From the NCBI GenBank assembly GCA_947475685.1, contig CANJNC010000031.1, forward strand, positions 1-40,650: a stretch of DNA of 40,650 nt, given 5' to 3'. Below, in pieces: positions 28,168-36,409 of the stretch. Positions within the stretch are counted from its first letter, which is position 1, and every line of letters begins with the position of its first letter. The stretch comes from Comamonadaceae bacterium. Lineage in GTDB: Bacteria; Pseudomonadota; Gammaproteobacteria; Burkholderiales; Burkholderiaceae_C. The notes beneath the pieces were generated by a model, which searched no databases, had not been told where the DNA came from, and saw only the letters and a list, made by a program, of their open reading frames with translations. The position numbers and the translations under genes are program-made.

Positions 28168-30306
28168 CTAAAACCGATAGGCCATTTGACGCTTGATCAT
28201 TCTTTGCTGCAATCGATCAATGACCCATTTGCGCAAAGTACTCAAAACACGATCAATTAGCGAGGGGTTGGAGATGACTTGGGCTTTGTAAAATGAAGGA
28301 CACAAAACTGCAGCATGCGAAGCTTCGCCACAGACGCCACAACCCACACAACTCTCCAAGACGGTTGCTACTGGCTCAAGCCTTAGTGGATCAGGATTTT
28401 CTTTGATCGACAATGAAGGGCAGCCCGAAAGCCTGATGCATGAATGGTCTCCAGTACAAGTTTCTGGGTCAACACCAAATTTTTCTTTGACTACACGCAC
28501 GCCTTTTTTGATGGCCGCTTTGACGAGTGGTTTTTCTCGTCTTTGTTTGTTGAGCATGCATTCAGATTGAGCAATTAAAACCTTAGGACCTTTTTCTTTA
28601 TTGGTCAAGGCCTCTTTCATGAGTTTTTTCATGGTGGCAATGTCATAGGTTCTGTGTACAGTTTTAACCCACTGCACACCCACACCTTTGATTGCCTTTT
28701 CAATCTCATGACCCGTGCTTCTATTTTTATTCAAAGCTTTTGAAGACAATACATCTTGCCCTCCTGTTGCAGAGGTGTAGCTGTTGTCAACCACAACCGT
28801 CAAGTTGTCACTTTTATTGAATACGGCATTGGCAATCCCAGAGGTCAAGCCGTTGTGCCAAAACCCACCATCTCCCATGATGGAGATGACTCGCTTGGAT
28901 GCACTTACATTCAGGGCTGAAGAACCTGCCGTCCCTAAGCCATACCCCATCGTTGTATTGCCTAAATTAAAGGGTGGCAAAATAGAAAACAAGTGACAAC
29001 CAATATCTGCACTGATGTGGTGTTGACCAATCTCTTTTTCCATCAACTTCATGGCTGTAAAGATTGGCCGCTCGGGGCATCCCGTGCAAAAGCCAGGCGG
29101 TCTTGGATGAACCAATGGGGCTATGGCTGTCACGTCATTGGGATTGGCAGCTTGATTTTGATTGAACGCGGTAAATTCTTTTCCGTGTTTTTCAAAAAAG
29201 GACTTGAGGCCATTGAGTACCACCAAATTGGTGTACTCACCACCCATTGGCAAAAAGTCTTTACCATGTAAAGTGGTTGATGAGTTGGCTTGCTTTAAAA
29301 TCAAACTTAAATTTTGCTCAATAAAATTGGGTTGCCCTTCCTCGACCATCAGTACGGCCTTTTTACCAGTACAAAAACGAACAATCTCAGCATCGACCAA
29401 AGGGTATGTCACATTCATCACATACAGTGGAATTTTCGTTTGTCCGTAAATGTCAGCCAAACCCAACCTCTCCAAGGATCGAACCAAGGTGTTGTAAATT
29501 CCACCTTGAACGATGATGCCGATATCGGCCGAATCCTCAGCAAAGAATTCGTTAAGCCCCTTGTCTTGGATAAACTTCACAGCTGCTGGCCAGCGATCAT
29601 TGATCTTCTCTTGCTCATGCAGATAAGATGAGGGCGGCAAGACAATTCGGCTTACATCTCTTTGCGGCGTGTCCATGGCTTCACGCAGGGTATATTGAGC
29701 TCTTTGATTGTCTTTGGCCGTGAAAAAACCATGCACATGGCACGCTCTAATCCTGAGCTCTAGCATCACAGGCGTTGAACTCGCTTCAGACAACTCAAAG
29801 CCCATCTTGACAGCCCGCACCATGCTGGGCAAATTAGGTCTTGGATCTAAAAGCCATATTTGTGACTTCATGGCAAACGCATGGCTGCGCTCTTGCATGA
29901 TGGAAGAACCCTCGCCGTAGTCCTCGCCAACAATGATCAACGCACCGCCTTTGACACCCCCCGAGGCCAAGTTTGCCAATGCATCTGATGCCACATTCGT
30001 TCCCACGGTTGACTTGAATGTGACCGCACCCCGGATAGGATAATTGACGCTTGCCGCCAAGGTTGCAGCGGCGGTGGCTTCATTTGCACTGTTTTCAAAG
30101 CGAATGCCATGCTCCTCCATAATATCATTGGCGTCGGCTAAAACATCCATCAAATGCGAAATGGGTGCACCCTGGTAACCCGCTACGTAAGAGACTCCAG
30201 ACTCAAGCAAGGCCTTTGTGACAGCCAAAATACCCTCTCCACTAAAGATCTCACCGTCCTTGAGTCTTAATTTTTTAACTTCTTCAACAAAAGACCGCTC
30301 AGCCAT
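28168..30306 (-). CDS. indolepyruvate:ferredoxin oxidoreductase-like large (alpha) subunit, pair 2
   Basis: 712 residues with the same architecture as the protein at 11150-13303. Catalytic glutamate is in SANEATAAA (Glu76), GDGGFWHNG at 478-486, and the canonical DN pair at 507-508 (VVVDNSYTSATG). The C-terminal two-cluster ferredoxin segment has CTGDHSCIRLSGCP and CVGCGVCGEASHAAVLCP. The expected reaction is 2-oxo acid + CoA + oxidised ferredoxin to acyl-CoA + CO2. It is divergent from the ABC binding-protein gene across a 257-base control region. The KNG to DNS difference at the TPP motif suggests that the two pairs may differ in substrate or activity. Confidence 0.9.
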   Translation of the reverse strand: MAERSFVEEVKKLRLKDGEIFSGEGILAVTKALLESGVSYVAGYQGAPISHLMDVLADANDIMEEHGIRFENSANEATAAATLAASVNYPIRGAVTFKSTVGTNVASDALANLASGGVKGGALIIVGEDYGEGSSIMQERSHAFAMKSQIWLLDPRPNLPSMVRAVKMGFELSEASSTPVMLELRIRACHVHGFFTAKDNQRAQYTLREAMDTPQRDVSRIVLPPSSYLHEQEKINDRWPAAVKFIQDKGLNEFFAEDSADIGIIVQGGIYNTLVRSLERLGLADIYGQTKIPLYVMNVTYPLVDAEIVRFCTGKKAVLMVEEGQPNFIEQNLSLILKQANSSTTLHGKDFLPMGGEYTNLVVLNGLKSFFEKHGKEFTAFNQNQAANPNDVTAIAPLVHPRPPGFCTGCPERPIFTAMKLMEKEIGQHHISADIGCHLFSILPPFNLGNTTMGYGLGTAGSSALNVSASKRVISIMGDGGFWHNGLTSGIANAVFNKSDNLTVVVDNSYTSATGGQDVLSSKALNKNRSTGHEIEKAIKGVGVQWVKTVHRTYDIATMKKLMKEALTNKEKGPKVLIAQSECMLNKQRREKPLVKAAIKKGVRVVKEKFGVDPETCTGDHSCIRLSGCPSLSIKENPDPLRLEPVATVLESCVGCGVCGEASHAAVLCPSFYKAQVISNPSLIDRVLSTLRKWVIDRLQQRMIKRQMAYRF

Positions 30307-30314
30307 AAAAAAAT

Positions 30315-30434
30315 CCGATCAAAATGGACAATATAGACGCCAAATTCCTGTAGAAATGACTCAGGTCAATCGTTCTACTGGGCAAATGATATATGATGTT
30401 TACTTCATCAAAGATTCTTTTCTTTTTTGATCGG
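30315..30434. promoter_or_regulatory. widely spaced inverted repeat CCGATCAAAA / TTTTGATCGG in a divergent promoter region
   Basis: Exact 10-base inverted repeat: 30315-30324 and 30425-30434, centres 110 bases apart. The left arm lies just upstream of the IOR large-subunit start (30306, leftward). Such spacing would suit a looping regulator controlling both IOR pair 2 and the ABC genes. The TTTTGATC core is shared with the region before the aryl-CoA operon. Confidence 0.4.
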
Positions 30435-30479
30435 TTTGTTTTAAAGAGATTCATTCGGCAAGACTGCAATTGATAAACC

Positions 30480-30536
30480 AAAGGGTAAACCCTTTAGAGC
30501 TTGCACTTTGAAATTTGTTAAAAATTAACCCTTTAG
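30480..30536. promoter_or_regulatory. AAAGGGT-AA-ACCCTTT palindrome and direct repeat before the ABC operon
   Basis: AAAGGGT (30480-30486) and ACCCTTT (30489-30495) form a 7-2-7 inverted repeat. Its right half, AACCCTTTAG (30488-30497), is repeated exactly at 30527-30536, 39 bases further on and 28 bases before the binding-protein ATG. The position suggests an operator pair for the ABC genes; no regulator can be named. Confidence 0.4.
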
Positions 30537-30563
30537 CCATTGCGTTTTTTTTCAGGAGTTTTC

Positions 30564-31748
30564 ATGAAATTCAAAAAAGTTTTAGCTCTAAGCGTCATTG
30601 GTGCATGCCAACTGTTGACGCTTTCCTCCATTCAAGCGGCCGATAAAGTCAAAGTTGGATTTGTCAGCACCTTGTCCGGACCCTCGGCGGCTTTGGGCGT
30701 GGACATCAGAGATGCATTTCAACTGGCGGTCAAACTCAATGGAGGTAAGCTTGGGGGACTGCCTGCTGAAGTGATTGTGAGCGACGACCAATTCAAACCC
30801 GATGTTGCCAAGGAGCAGTTTGAGAAGATGGTCAAGCGCGAAAAAGTGGATTTTTTAACCGGCGTCGTTTTCTCCAACATCATGCTTGCTGCGCTGCCAG
30901 AAACAAATGAAAGCAGCACCTTTTACTTGAGCCCCAACGCCGCCCCTTCCCCAATGGCAGGCAAAGAGTGCAGCGCCAATTTCTTTGCCGTGGCATGGCC
31001 CAATGACGCCTATCATGAAGCGGCTGGCCAATACGCCACGAACAAGGGATTCAAGTCCGCTTATCTTTTGGCACCCAACTATCAAGCAGGACAAGACTCC
31101 TTGGCTGGCTTTAAACGTTACTACAAAGGCAAAGTGGTCAACGAGGTGTACACCAAATTGGGGCAACTCGATTACGCCGCCGAATTGGCTGAGGTTCGCG
31201 CTGCAAAACCAGAAATTTTGTACACCTTTCTTCCTGGTGGCATGGGTGTGAATTTCATCAAGCAATTCATGGCCGCCGGTTTAGCGAAAGAGACAAAGCT
31301 CATCGTGCCTGGTTTTGGTGCGGATCAAGATATCATTCGCGGCGTGGGTGCAGACATGTTGGGCGTTTTTGATACGTCCCACTGGGGTATGGATCTGCCA
31401 AACGCAGCCAACAAAAAATTCGTTGCAGAATTTGAAAAAGAATACAAGCGTCTTCCCACCCTGTACGCTTCACAAGGCTACGACACGGCCATGCTGATAG
31501 ACGCTGCTGTGAAAGCCAGTAACGGCAATCTGAGCGACAAGGACTTGGTCAGAAAAAACTTAAAGGAAGCAAAATTCGCCTCTGTTCGTGGTGACTTTAA
31601 ATTCAATAGCAACCACTATCCCATTCAAAACTACTATGTACGCGAAGTGGTCAAAGACGCTCAGGGACGTTTGGTCAACAAGATCATTGGCCAACCGATC
31701 ATGACCAATCACGGGGACGCCTACGTACAAGACTGTAAGATGAAATGA
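30564..31748 (+). CDS. branched-chain amino acid-type ABC transporter substrate-binding protein
   Basis: 394 residues from the ATG at 30564, chosen because AGGAG lies six bases upstream; a TTG at 30540 would start before this site. Signal peptide FKKVLALSVIGACQLLTL, with cleavage after SIQA. The mature type I periplasmic fold begins KVKVGFVSTLSGPSAALGVDIRDAF (read in parts), then PNAAPSPMAGKECSANFF, FLPGGMGVNFIKQF and LYASQGYDTAMLIDAAV. Relatives bind aromatic acids as often as amino acids. The neighbouring IOR and aryl-CoA genes suggest an aromatic ligand (inference). Confidence 0.92.
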   Translation: MKFKKVLALSVIGACQLLTLSSIQAADKVKVGFVSTLSGPSAALGVDIRDAFQLAVKLNGGKLGGLPAEVIVSDDQFKPDVAKEQFEKMVKREKVDFLTGVVFSNIMLAALPETNESSTFYLSPNAAPSPMAGKECSANFFAVAWPNDAYHEAAGQYATNKGFKSAYLLAPNYQAGQDSLAGFKRYYKGKVVNEVYTKLGQLDYAAELAEVRAAKPEILYTFLPGGMGVNFIKQFMAAGLAKETKLIVPGFGADQDIIRGVGADMLGVFDTSHWGMDLPNAANKKFVAEFEKEYKRLPTLYASQGYDTAMLIDAAVKASNGNLSDKDLVRKNLKEAKFASVRGDFKFNSNHYPIQNYYVREVVKDAQGRLVNKIIGQPIMTNHGDAYVQDCKMK

Positions 31749-31750
31749 TC

Positions 31751-31767
31751 CCAGCTCCTTGGGCTGG
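31751..31767 (+). other. short hairpin between binding-protein and permease genes
   Basis: CCAGCTC and GGGCTGG form a seven-pair stem (one G-T pair) around a CTT loop, immediately after the binding-protein stop. There is no T-tract. Stem-loops at this position commonly stabilise the upstream mRNA or limit read-through, giving more binding protein than permease; that role here is inferred. Confidence 0.45.
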
Positions 31768-31793
31768 CATCTGACGCTGTCTATGCATTTTTT

Positions 31794-32711
31794 ATGACTG
31801 GTATTTTGATTTTGGAGCAGGCCTTGAATGGCCTGCAGTTTGGTTTGATGCTTTTTCTTTTGGCATCTGGCTTGACTTTGGTATTTGGCATCATGGACAT
31901 GATCAACCTTGCCCATGGTGCCCTTTATATGATTGGCGCCTTTTTAACGGCTTGGATTGTTCAATTCACACAATCATTCTTTCTAAGCGTTTTTCTAGCG
32001 GTCATTTTGACCTCCCTGTTTGGCATGCTTTTAGAAAAGACTTTGCTGAAAACTTTGTATGCACGGGACCACATGTCTCAGGTTTTGGCAACCTTTGCGC
32101 TCATCCTCATTTTGAATGAGTCGGTCAAAATGATTTGGGGAACGGATTTGCCCTTGTCGGCTCCAGATTATTTATCGGGTCCCATTGAGATCATGCCTGG
32201 ACTGATGTATTCAAGTTACCGTCTGGTCATCATCGCCACAGGCCTCTTGATTGCGCTTTTACTCTATCTCCTTGTCAGTCAAACTAAAATGGGCGCTTGG
32301 GTCAGAGCGGGAGCCTCTAACCGATCCATGGCGATGGCCATGGGTATCAATATCAACGCCCTATTCACATCTGTCTTTGGTCTAGGAGCGGCCCTTTGTG
32401 CAGTTGCCGGCGCCATGCTCTCGCCCCTTTTGGCCGTGCAAGTGGGCATGGGTGAGAACATATTGATCTTGGCCTTTGTGGTTATTGTGATTGGAGGCAT
32501 TGGGTCTGTTTGGGGTGCCTTTGTTGGATCGATCTTGGTGGGCTGTGTAGACACCATGGGCCGAAGCCTTTTGCCCTTCTTATTTAGAGAGTTTTTACCA
32601 CCCCAATGGGCTGGCGCAGCTGGTCCAGCGGTGGCGTCCATACTGGTCTATGTGTTGATGGCTGGCGTCTTGTTCATCAAACCTCAAGGTCTTTTTAACC
32701 AAAGATCATAG
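31794..32711 (+). CDS. branched-chain-type ABC transporter permease (LivH-like)
   Basis: 305 residues, about eight membrane helices, starting with ILEQALNGLQFGLMLFLLASGLTLVFGIMDMINLAHGALYMIGAF (read in parts), the classic LivH opening. The cytoplasmic coupling segment VRAGASNRSMAMAMGININALF is present. The end FIKPQGLFNQRS is typical. It forms the heterodimeric channel with the next gene. The ATG has only a weak ribosome-binding site, 45 bases after the binding-protein stop. Confidence 0.93.
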   Translation: MTGILILEQALNGLQFGLMLFLLASGLTLVFGIMDMINLAHGALYMIGAFLTAWIVQFTQSFFLSVFLAVILTSLFGMLLEKTLLKTLYARDHMSQVLATFALILILNESVKMIWGTDLPLSAPDYLSGPIEIMPGLMYSSYRLVIIATGLLIALLLYLLVSQTKMGAWVRAGASNRSMAMAMGININALFTSVFGLGAALCAVAGAMLSPLLAVQVGMGENILILAFVVIVIGGIGSVWGAFVGSILVGCVDTMGRSLLPFLFREFLPPQWAGAAGPAVASILVYVLMAGVLFIKPQGLFNQRS

Positions 32712-32741
32712 CCCCATGAGCAATTTCATCGCCTGACCACC

Positions 32742-33761
32742 ATGTCTTCGACTCCACCGCAGATCCCTCACAACCCCAAAACGCTGATCCATGCGATTGG
32801 GTTGAGTTTGATATTGGGACTGGCTTTGGCAATGCCATACTTGCTGGACAAATTGGGGCTGGATTATTACTTGGGAACTTTGACCAAGATGATGATTTAT
32901 GGCATCGCTGCTTGCAGCCTTAACTTGATCCTTGGCTATGGAGGCCTGGTCTCCTTTGGGCATGCGGCTTATGTCGGCATAGGCGCTTACGCAGTAGGCA
33001 TCTTGATCAGTCAAGGTCATCAAAACGCATGGATTGACATCCCTCTTGCCGTCATGCTTTGCGCCGGTTTTGCTTTCATGATTGGGTTTATTTGCCTTAG
33101 AACGCGAGGCGTTTACTTCATCATGATCACCTTGGCTTTTGCCCAAATGCTTTACTACCTGAGTAACTCCATCAAGGTGTTTGGAGGTGACGAGGGTTTA
33201 AGCATCAAAAGTCGTTTGGATTTTGGCGTTCAACTCAGTAGCAAAAGCGATGTGCACTTGTATTTTGTGGTGTTGATTTTCCTCTTGTTGAGTTTGTATT
33301 TCATTCATCGCATCATGAATTCCAAGTTTGGACAAGTCATCAAGGCTCTGAAGGACGATGACGTGCGCGTGGACTCGATTGGCATTCATGGGTTTAAATA
33401 CAAACTGGCCATCTTTGTGATTGCGGGCGCGATTGGGGGATTGGCTGGTGCTTTGATGGTCAACCAACAAAAGTACGTCAGCCCCAATCTATTGCACTGG
33501 ACGCAATCGGGCATCTTAATGGTCATGGTGATTTTAGGAGGTGTTGGCACTCTTTCGGGGGGTCTATGGGGCGCATTGCTTCTTTTGACGCTAGAGAGCG
33601 TGATCGCTGAATACACCCTTCACTGGCAATTCTATGTAGGGTGGATTCTTTTGGCTGTCATCTTGATGGCACCCAAGGGCTTGAGTTCTTTTTCCGTACT
33701 TTGGAGTAGGGTCTCCAAAGTTGGGCCGTTCAAACACAAAGCCCGGGCAATCAAACCATGA
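32742..33761 (+). CDS. branched-chain-type ABC transporter permease (LivM-like)
   Basis: 339 residues, about nine to ten membrane helices. Family blocks: CSLNLILGYGGLVSFGHAAYVGIGAYAVGIL read in parts, LRTRGVYFIMITLAFAQMLYYL, the coupling segment KALKDDDVRVDSIGIHGFKYKLAIFVIAGAIGGLAGAL read in parts, and HWTQSGILMVMVILGGVGTLSGGLWGA read in parts. It overlaps the next ATPase gene by four bases (ATGA). It pairs with the LivH-like subunit in the inner membrane. Confidence 0.93.
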   Translation: MSSTPPQIPHNPKTLIHAIGLSLILGLALAMPYLLDKLGLDYYLGTLTKMMIYGIAACSLNLILGYGGLVSFGHAAYVGIGAYAVGILISQGHQNAWIDIPLAVMLCAGFAFMIGFICLRTRGVYFIMITLAFAQMLYYLSNSIKVFGGDEGLSIKSRLDFGVQLSSKSDVHLYFVVLIFLLLSLYFIHRIMNSKFGQVIKALKDDDVRVDSIGIHGFKYKLAIFVIAGAIGGLAGALMVNQQKYVSPNLLHWTQSGILMVMVILGGVGTLSGGLWGALLLLTLESVIAEYTLHWQFYVGWILLAVILMAPKGLSSFSVLWSRVSKVGPFKHKARAIKP

Positions 33762-34513
33762 GCCACCCTGCACTCTTTGAAGCACGCCATTTGATCAAAC
33801 GCTATGGTCAATTGGTGGCCACCCAAGACGTCAGTCTATGTGTGAACGACAACGAAATTCACGCCTTGATTGGCCCCAATGGTGCAGGCAAAACCACACT
33901 GGTGGGCCAGTTGTCAGGACAAGTTCCTTGCGACTCGGGTGAGATATTCTTTAGAGGCGAAAACATCACCAAACTGCGCATTGATGAGAGGGTCAAAAAG
34001 GGGGTTGTGCGTTCCTACCAGATCACTCGACTCTTTAAATCTTTCTCTTGCCTAGAGAATGTGTCCCTGTCCGTTCAGGCAAGACAAGGCAGCAGTTTTT
34101 CATTTTGGAGCAACATCAAGGACGATCACCCATTGAGCCAGGAGAGTGAAAGCGTCTTAGAGTCCATTGGACTACTTGACAAAGCACACGTATTGGCCGC
34201 AGACCTCTCTCATGCAGAACAACGTATTTTGGAGCTCGGTATTGCCTACGCAACCCAACCAAAATTGCTTTTGTTAGACGAGCCCATGGCAGGCACTGGC
34301 CCCCAAGAGTCGGAGTTGATCATCTCGTTGATTGAAAAAATCAAAAGCAGCGCTTCGATCTTTTTAATTGAACACGACATGGACACCGTTTTTAGACTGG
34401 CCGATCGCATATCTGTTCTTGTCAACGGTGTTTTGATCGCAACGGGCACGCCCGAAGAGATCAGATCAGACCCTCAAGTCAAAGCCGCTTACCTTGGGGA
34501 CGAGCACGTATGA
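33758..34513 (+). CDS. branched-chain-type ABC transporter ATP-binding protein (LivG-like)
   Basis: 251 residues. Walker A GPNGAGKTT (about 38-46), Q-loop region VRSYQITRLFKSFSCLENV, and Walker B LLLLDEPMAGTG. The ABC signature reads LSHAEQ instead of the LSYGEQ/LSGGQ seen in most relatives, replacing the two central residues; variants of this type exist in the family, but it is worth noting. HDMDTVFRLADRI carries the switch histidine. Start and stop both overlap neighbours by four bases. Confidence 0.93.
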   Translation: MSHPALFEARHLIKRYGQLVATQDVSLCVNDNEIHALIGPNGAGKTTLVGQLSGQVPCDSGEIFFRGENITKLRIDERVKKGVVRSYQITRLFKSFSCLENVSLSVQARQGSSFSFWSNIKDDHPLSQESESVLESIGLLDKAHVLAADLSHAEQRILELGIAYATQPKLLLLDEPMAGTGPQESELIISLIEKIKSSASIFLIEHDMDTVFRLADRISVLVNGVLIATGTPEEIRSDPQVKAAYLGDEHV

Positions 34514-35223
34514 CTCAGGCGCTTCTTCACGCGAAACATATCCAATCGTTTTATGACCAAAGCCAAGTTATTTTTGACATCGAGTTGATCATCAAACCGG
34601 GTGAGACCATTGGATTGCTGGGTCGAAACGGGATGGGCAAGACGACACTGATTAAAAGCTTGCTTGGCCTGAAGAGCATCCAAGCAGGTGAGATCCATTT
34701 CAATGGTCTAAGGATCAATGGGCTGAGCCCAGATAAAATTGCTCGACTGGGTTTGGCCATCGTGCCTGAGGGCAGGCAGGTCTTTCCAAATTTAACCGTC
34801 CTTGAACACATGACCGCCTTCACAGCCAAAAGAAACGATGCTCAAATTCAGTGGGACGCACACAGCGTTTTTGAGCTTTTTCCAAGACTCAAGGAAAGAC
34901 AAGGCCATTTGGGTTCACACTTATCTGGGGGTGAGCAACAGATGCTTGCCATCGGCCGCGCTCTCGTGACCAACCCAAAGCTCTTGATCTTGGATGAAGC
35001 AACAGAAGGCCTGGCTCCGTTGATTCGAGAGGAAATTTGGTCTTGTTTGAAACTCCTCCGACAAAGAGGTCAAAGCCTGATCATTGTTGACAAATACGTC
35101 AACCGTTTGGTTGAAATTGCCGATCGACATGTGATTTTAGAGCGCGGACAAGTTGCTTGGACGGGCTCCTCTGAGGAACTCTCTAGCGACACCAGTCTTT
35201 GGAGCAGGTATTTAGGCGTTTGA
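34510..35223 (+). CDS. branched-chain-type ABC transporter ATP-binding protein (LivF-like)
   Basis: 237 residues. Walker A GRNGMGKTT (about 38-46), VPEGRQVFPNLTVLEHM, signature LSGGEQQMLAIGRAL and Walker B LLILDEATEGLAP. The switch region reads IIVDKYVNRLVEIADR, where many LivF proteins have a V/IEQN-type segment. It ends the five-gene transporter operon. Convergent with the LysR gene; the 90 bases between them show no clear terminator. Confidence 0.93.
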   Translation: MTQALLHAKHIQSFYDQSQVIFDIELIIKPGETIGLLGRNGMGKTTLIKSLLGLKSIQAGEIHFNGLRINGLSPDKIARLGLAIVPEGRQVFPNLTVLEHMTAFTAKRNDAQIQWDAHSVFELFPRLKERQGHLGSHLSGGEQQMLAIGRALVTNPKLLILDEATEGLAPLIREEIWSCLKLLRQRGQSLIIVDKYVNRLVEIADRHVILERGQVAWTGSSEELSSDTSLWSRYLGV

Positions 35224-35313
35224 CAAAAAAACAAACCTGAGAGTGTCGTCTTTCTTCATAGAGCGACTAGGCCTTTTGAGGTCCAAATGCCAAGGATTAA
35301 AAAAACAAGACTT

Positions 35314-36222
35314 TCATCGACTGAACGTCTCTCTCGCCACTCGCCTCAACACATCAACCAAAAGCCGACCCGTTGGATTGACAGACCCTTTTCTTCTTCG
35401 GCTTAACCCCACCAATCTTGCCCAGGATGCGCCGGGAATCTTCAATTCAACGAGTTGTCCCGCTTGAGCTTCCCAAAAAATCAACTCCTTAGGAATAAAG
35501 GTGAGCGCATCGCTTTGCATGACCCAAGATTTCATCAAAACCGTTGAGGTGGTCTCAACCACCGCTTGGGGAGGGATCAATTCTTGGCGAATAAAAAAGT
35601 CATCAAAGGCGGCCCTTTCCATCTCCCCTTTCCTGGGCAAAATCCACGGGTATGGCATCAGCATGTGTGCATTGATGACTTTCTCCAGCAACAACGGATG
35701 ATTAGCCCCACACACCACACTTGCGGTCTCTGAGAACAAGGTCTCTTGAACCAAATCGGTATGGACCAACTGAGCGGGGATGGAAGACAGGGTGAAGTCA
35801 AGTTCCCCGTTTTTTAGCATCGGCATCAAGGACTCGTTCAAGCCATAAAGGACCGTGCACTTTAAATGGGGGTGCTTCAAAGCAAACTCGTTCAAAGCCA
35901 AGGGCAAGAGCCGATTGGCTTCAGTTGGCCCACAACCGACCAACACATGCCCGGTCTTCGCCCCTTTCAAGGCCTCAATTTCCTCTTTGGCGTTTCTCAT
36001 CTCCGCTTCTATCACTTGCGCATGGTGCATGAGTGCCACACCATATGGCGTTGGCACGACTCCATATCGGCCTCGCTCGAGCAATTGAACACCCAGCTCT
36101 TTTTCCAGAACTTTGATCCCTTTGGACAAAGCAGGTTGCGAAAGTCCCAACTCCTCAGCGGCAACGGTCATGTTGGCATGCCTGGCCGCCGCCAAGAAAA
36201 GTTGAATTTTTTTATAATCCAT
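35314..36222 (-). CDS. LysR-family transcriptional regulator
   Basis: 302 residues from the ATG at 36222, where LysR homology (MDYKKIQLFLAAARHANMTVAAEELGLSQPALSKGI, read in parts, with the helix-turn-helix) begins; a TTG at 36270 would add 16 unlikely residues. The C-terminal two-lobed effector domain starts near GHVLVGCGPTEANRLLPLALNEF. It is divergent from the Rieske oxygenase genes, the standard arrangement for an activator responding to an aromatic acid or pathway intermediate. Two palindromes lie in the shared region. Confidence 0.92.
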   Translation of the reverse strand: MDYKKIQLFLAAARHANMTVAAEELGLSQPALSKGIKVLEKELGVQLLERGRYGVVPTPYGVALMHHAQVIEAEMRNAKEEIEALKGAKTGHVLVGCGPTEANRLLPLALNEFALKHPHLKCTVLYGLNESLMPMLKNGELDFTLSSIPAQLVHTDLVQETLFSETASVVCGANHPLLLEKVINAHMLMPYPWILPRKGEMERAAFDDFFIRQELIPPQAVVETTSTVLMKSWVMQSDALTFIPKELIFWEAQAGQLVELKIPGASWARLVGLSRRRKGSVNPTGRLLVDVLRRVARETFSR

Positions 36223-36245
36223 AACCAAAAGTAATTGAAATTGTT

Positions 36246-36261
36246 TATCAAGTTCTTGATA
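36246..36261. promoter_or_regulatory. palindrome TATCAAGTTCTTGATA, candidate LysR operator
   Basis: A 7-2-7 inverted repeat located 24-39 bases upstream of the LysR start, inside the divergent gap. Its interrupted dyad form and position suit an autoregulatory LysR recognition site. Assignment to this regulator is inferred. Confidence 0.5.
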
Positions 36262-36293
36262 TTTACTCAAGCGAATAGTACATTACAAACGTT

Positions 36294-36325
36294 AAAGCGT
36301 TAAAAAAATTATTTTTTAACGCTTT
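36294..36325. promoter_or_regulatory. 32-base inverted repeat AAAGCGTTAAAAAA-N4-TTTTTTAACGCTTT
   Basis: Perfect 14-base arms separated by four bases (ATTA), 85 bases before the Rieske alpha ATG and about 70 bases before the LysR ATG. As RNA it forms a stable hairpin, but the A/T tracts lie within the arms and neither strand has a T-run after a GC stem, so a simple terminator is not the best reading. It may be an extended operator or an insulator between the two divergent transcripts. Confidence 0.5.
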
Positions 36326-36409
36326 CCCATGAAAATTTAACATGATTCTTTTCAAGCACAGGATCGGTTTTCATTTCTTCACTTTCTCGCCAGTGCAATA
36401 GGAGACCGC

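Noticed and set aside
30855..31265. Leftward 136-codon open frame opposite the ABC binding-protein gene, and similar long antisense frames elsewhere (for example 8823-9206)
   Set aside because: They are antisense shadows of well-supported genes, arising from codon use of the real strand; no motifs or ribosome-binding sites.
36223..36270. TTG start adding 16 residues to the LysR protein
   Set aside because: LysR homology begins at the ATG at 36222, and the extra segment overlaps the candidate operator palindrome.
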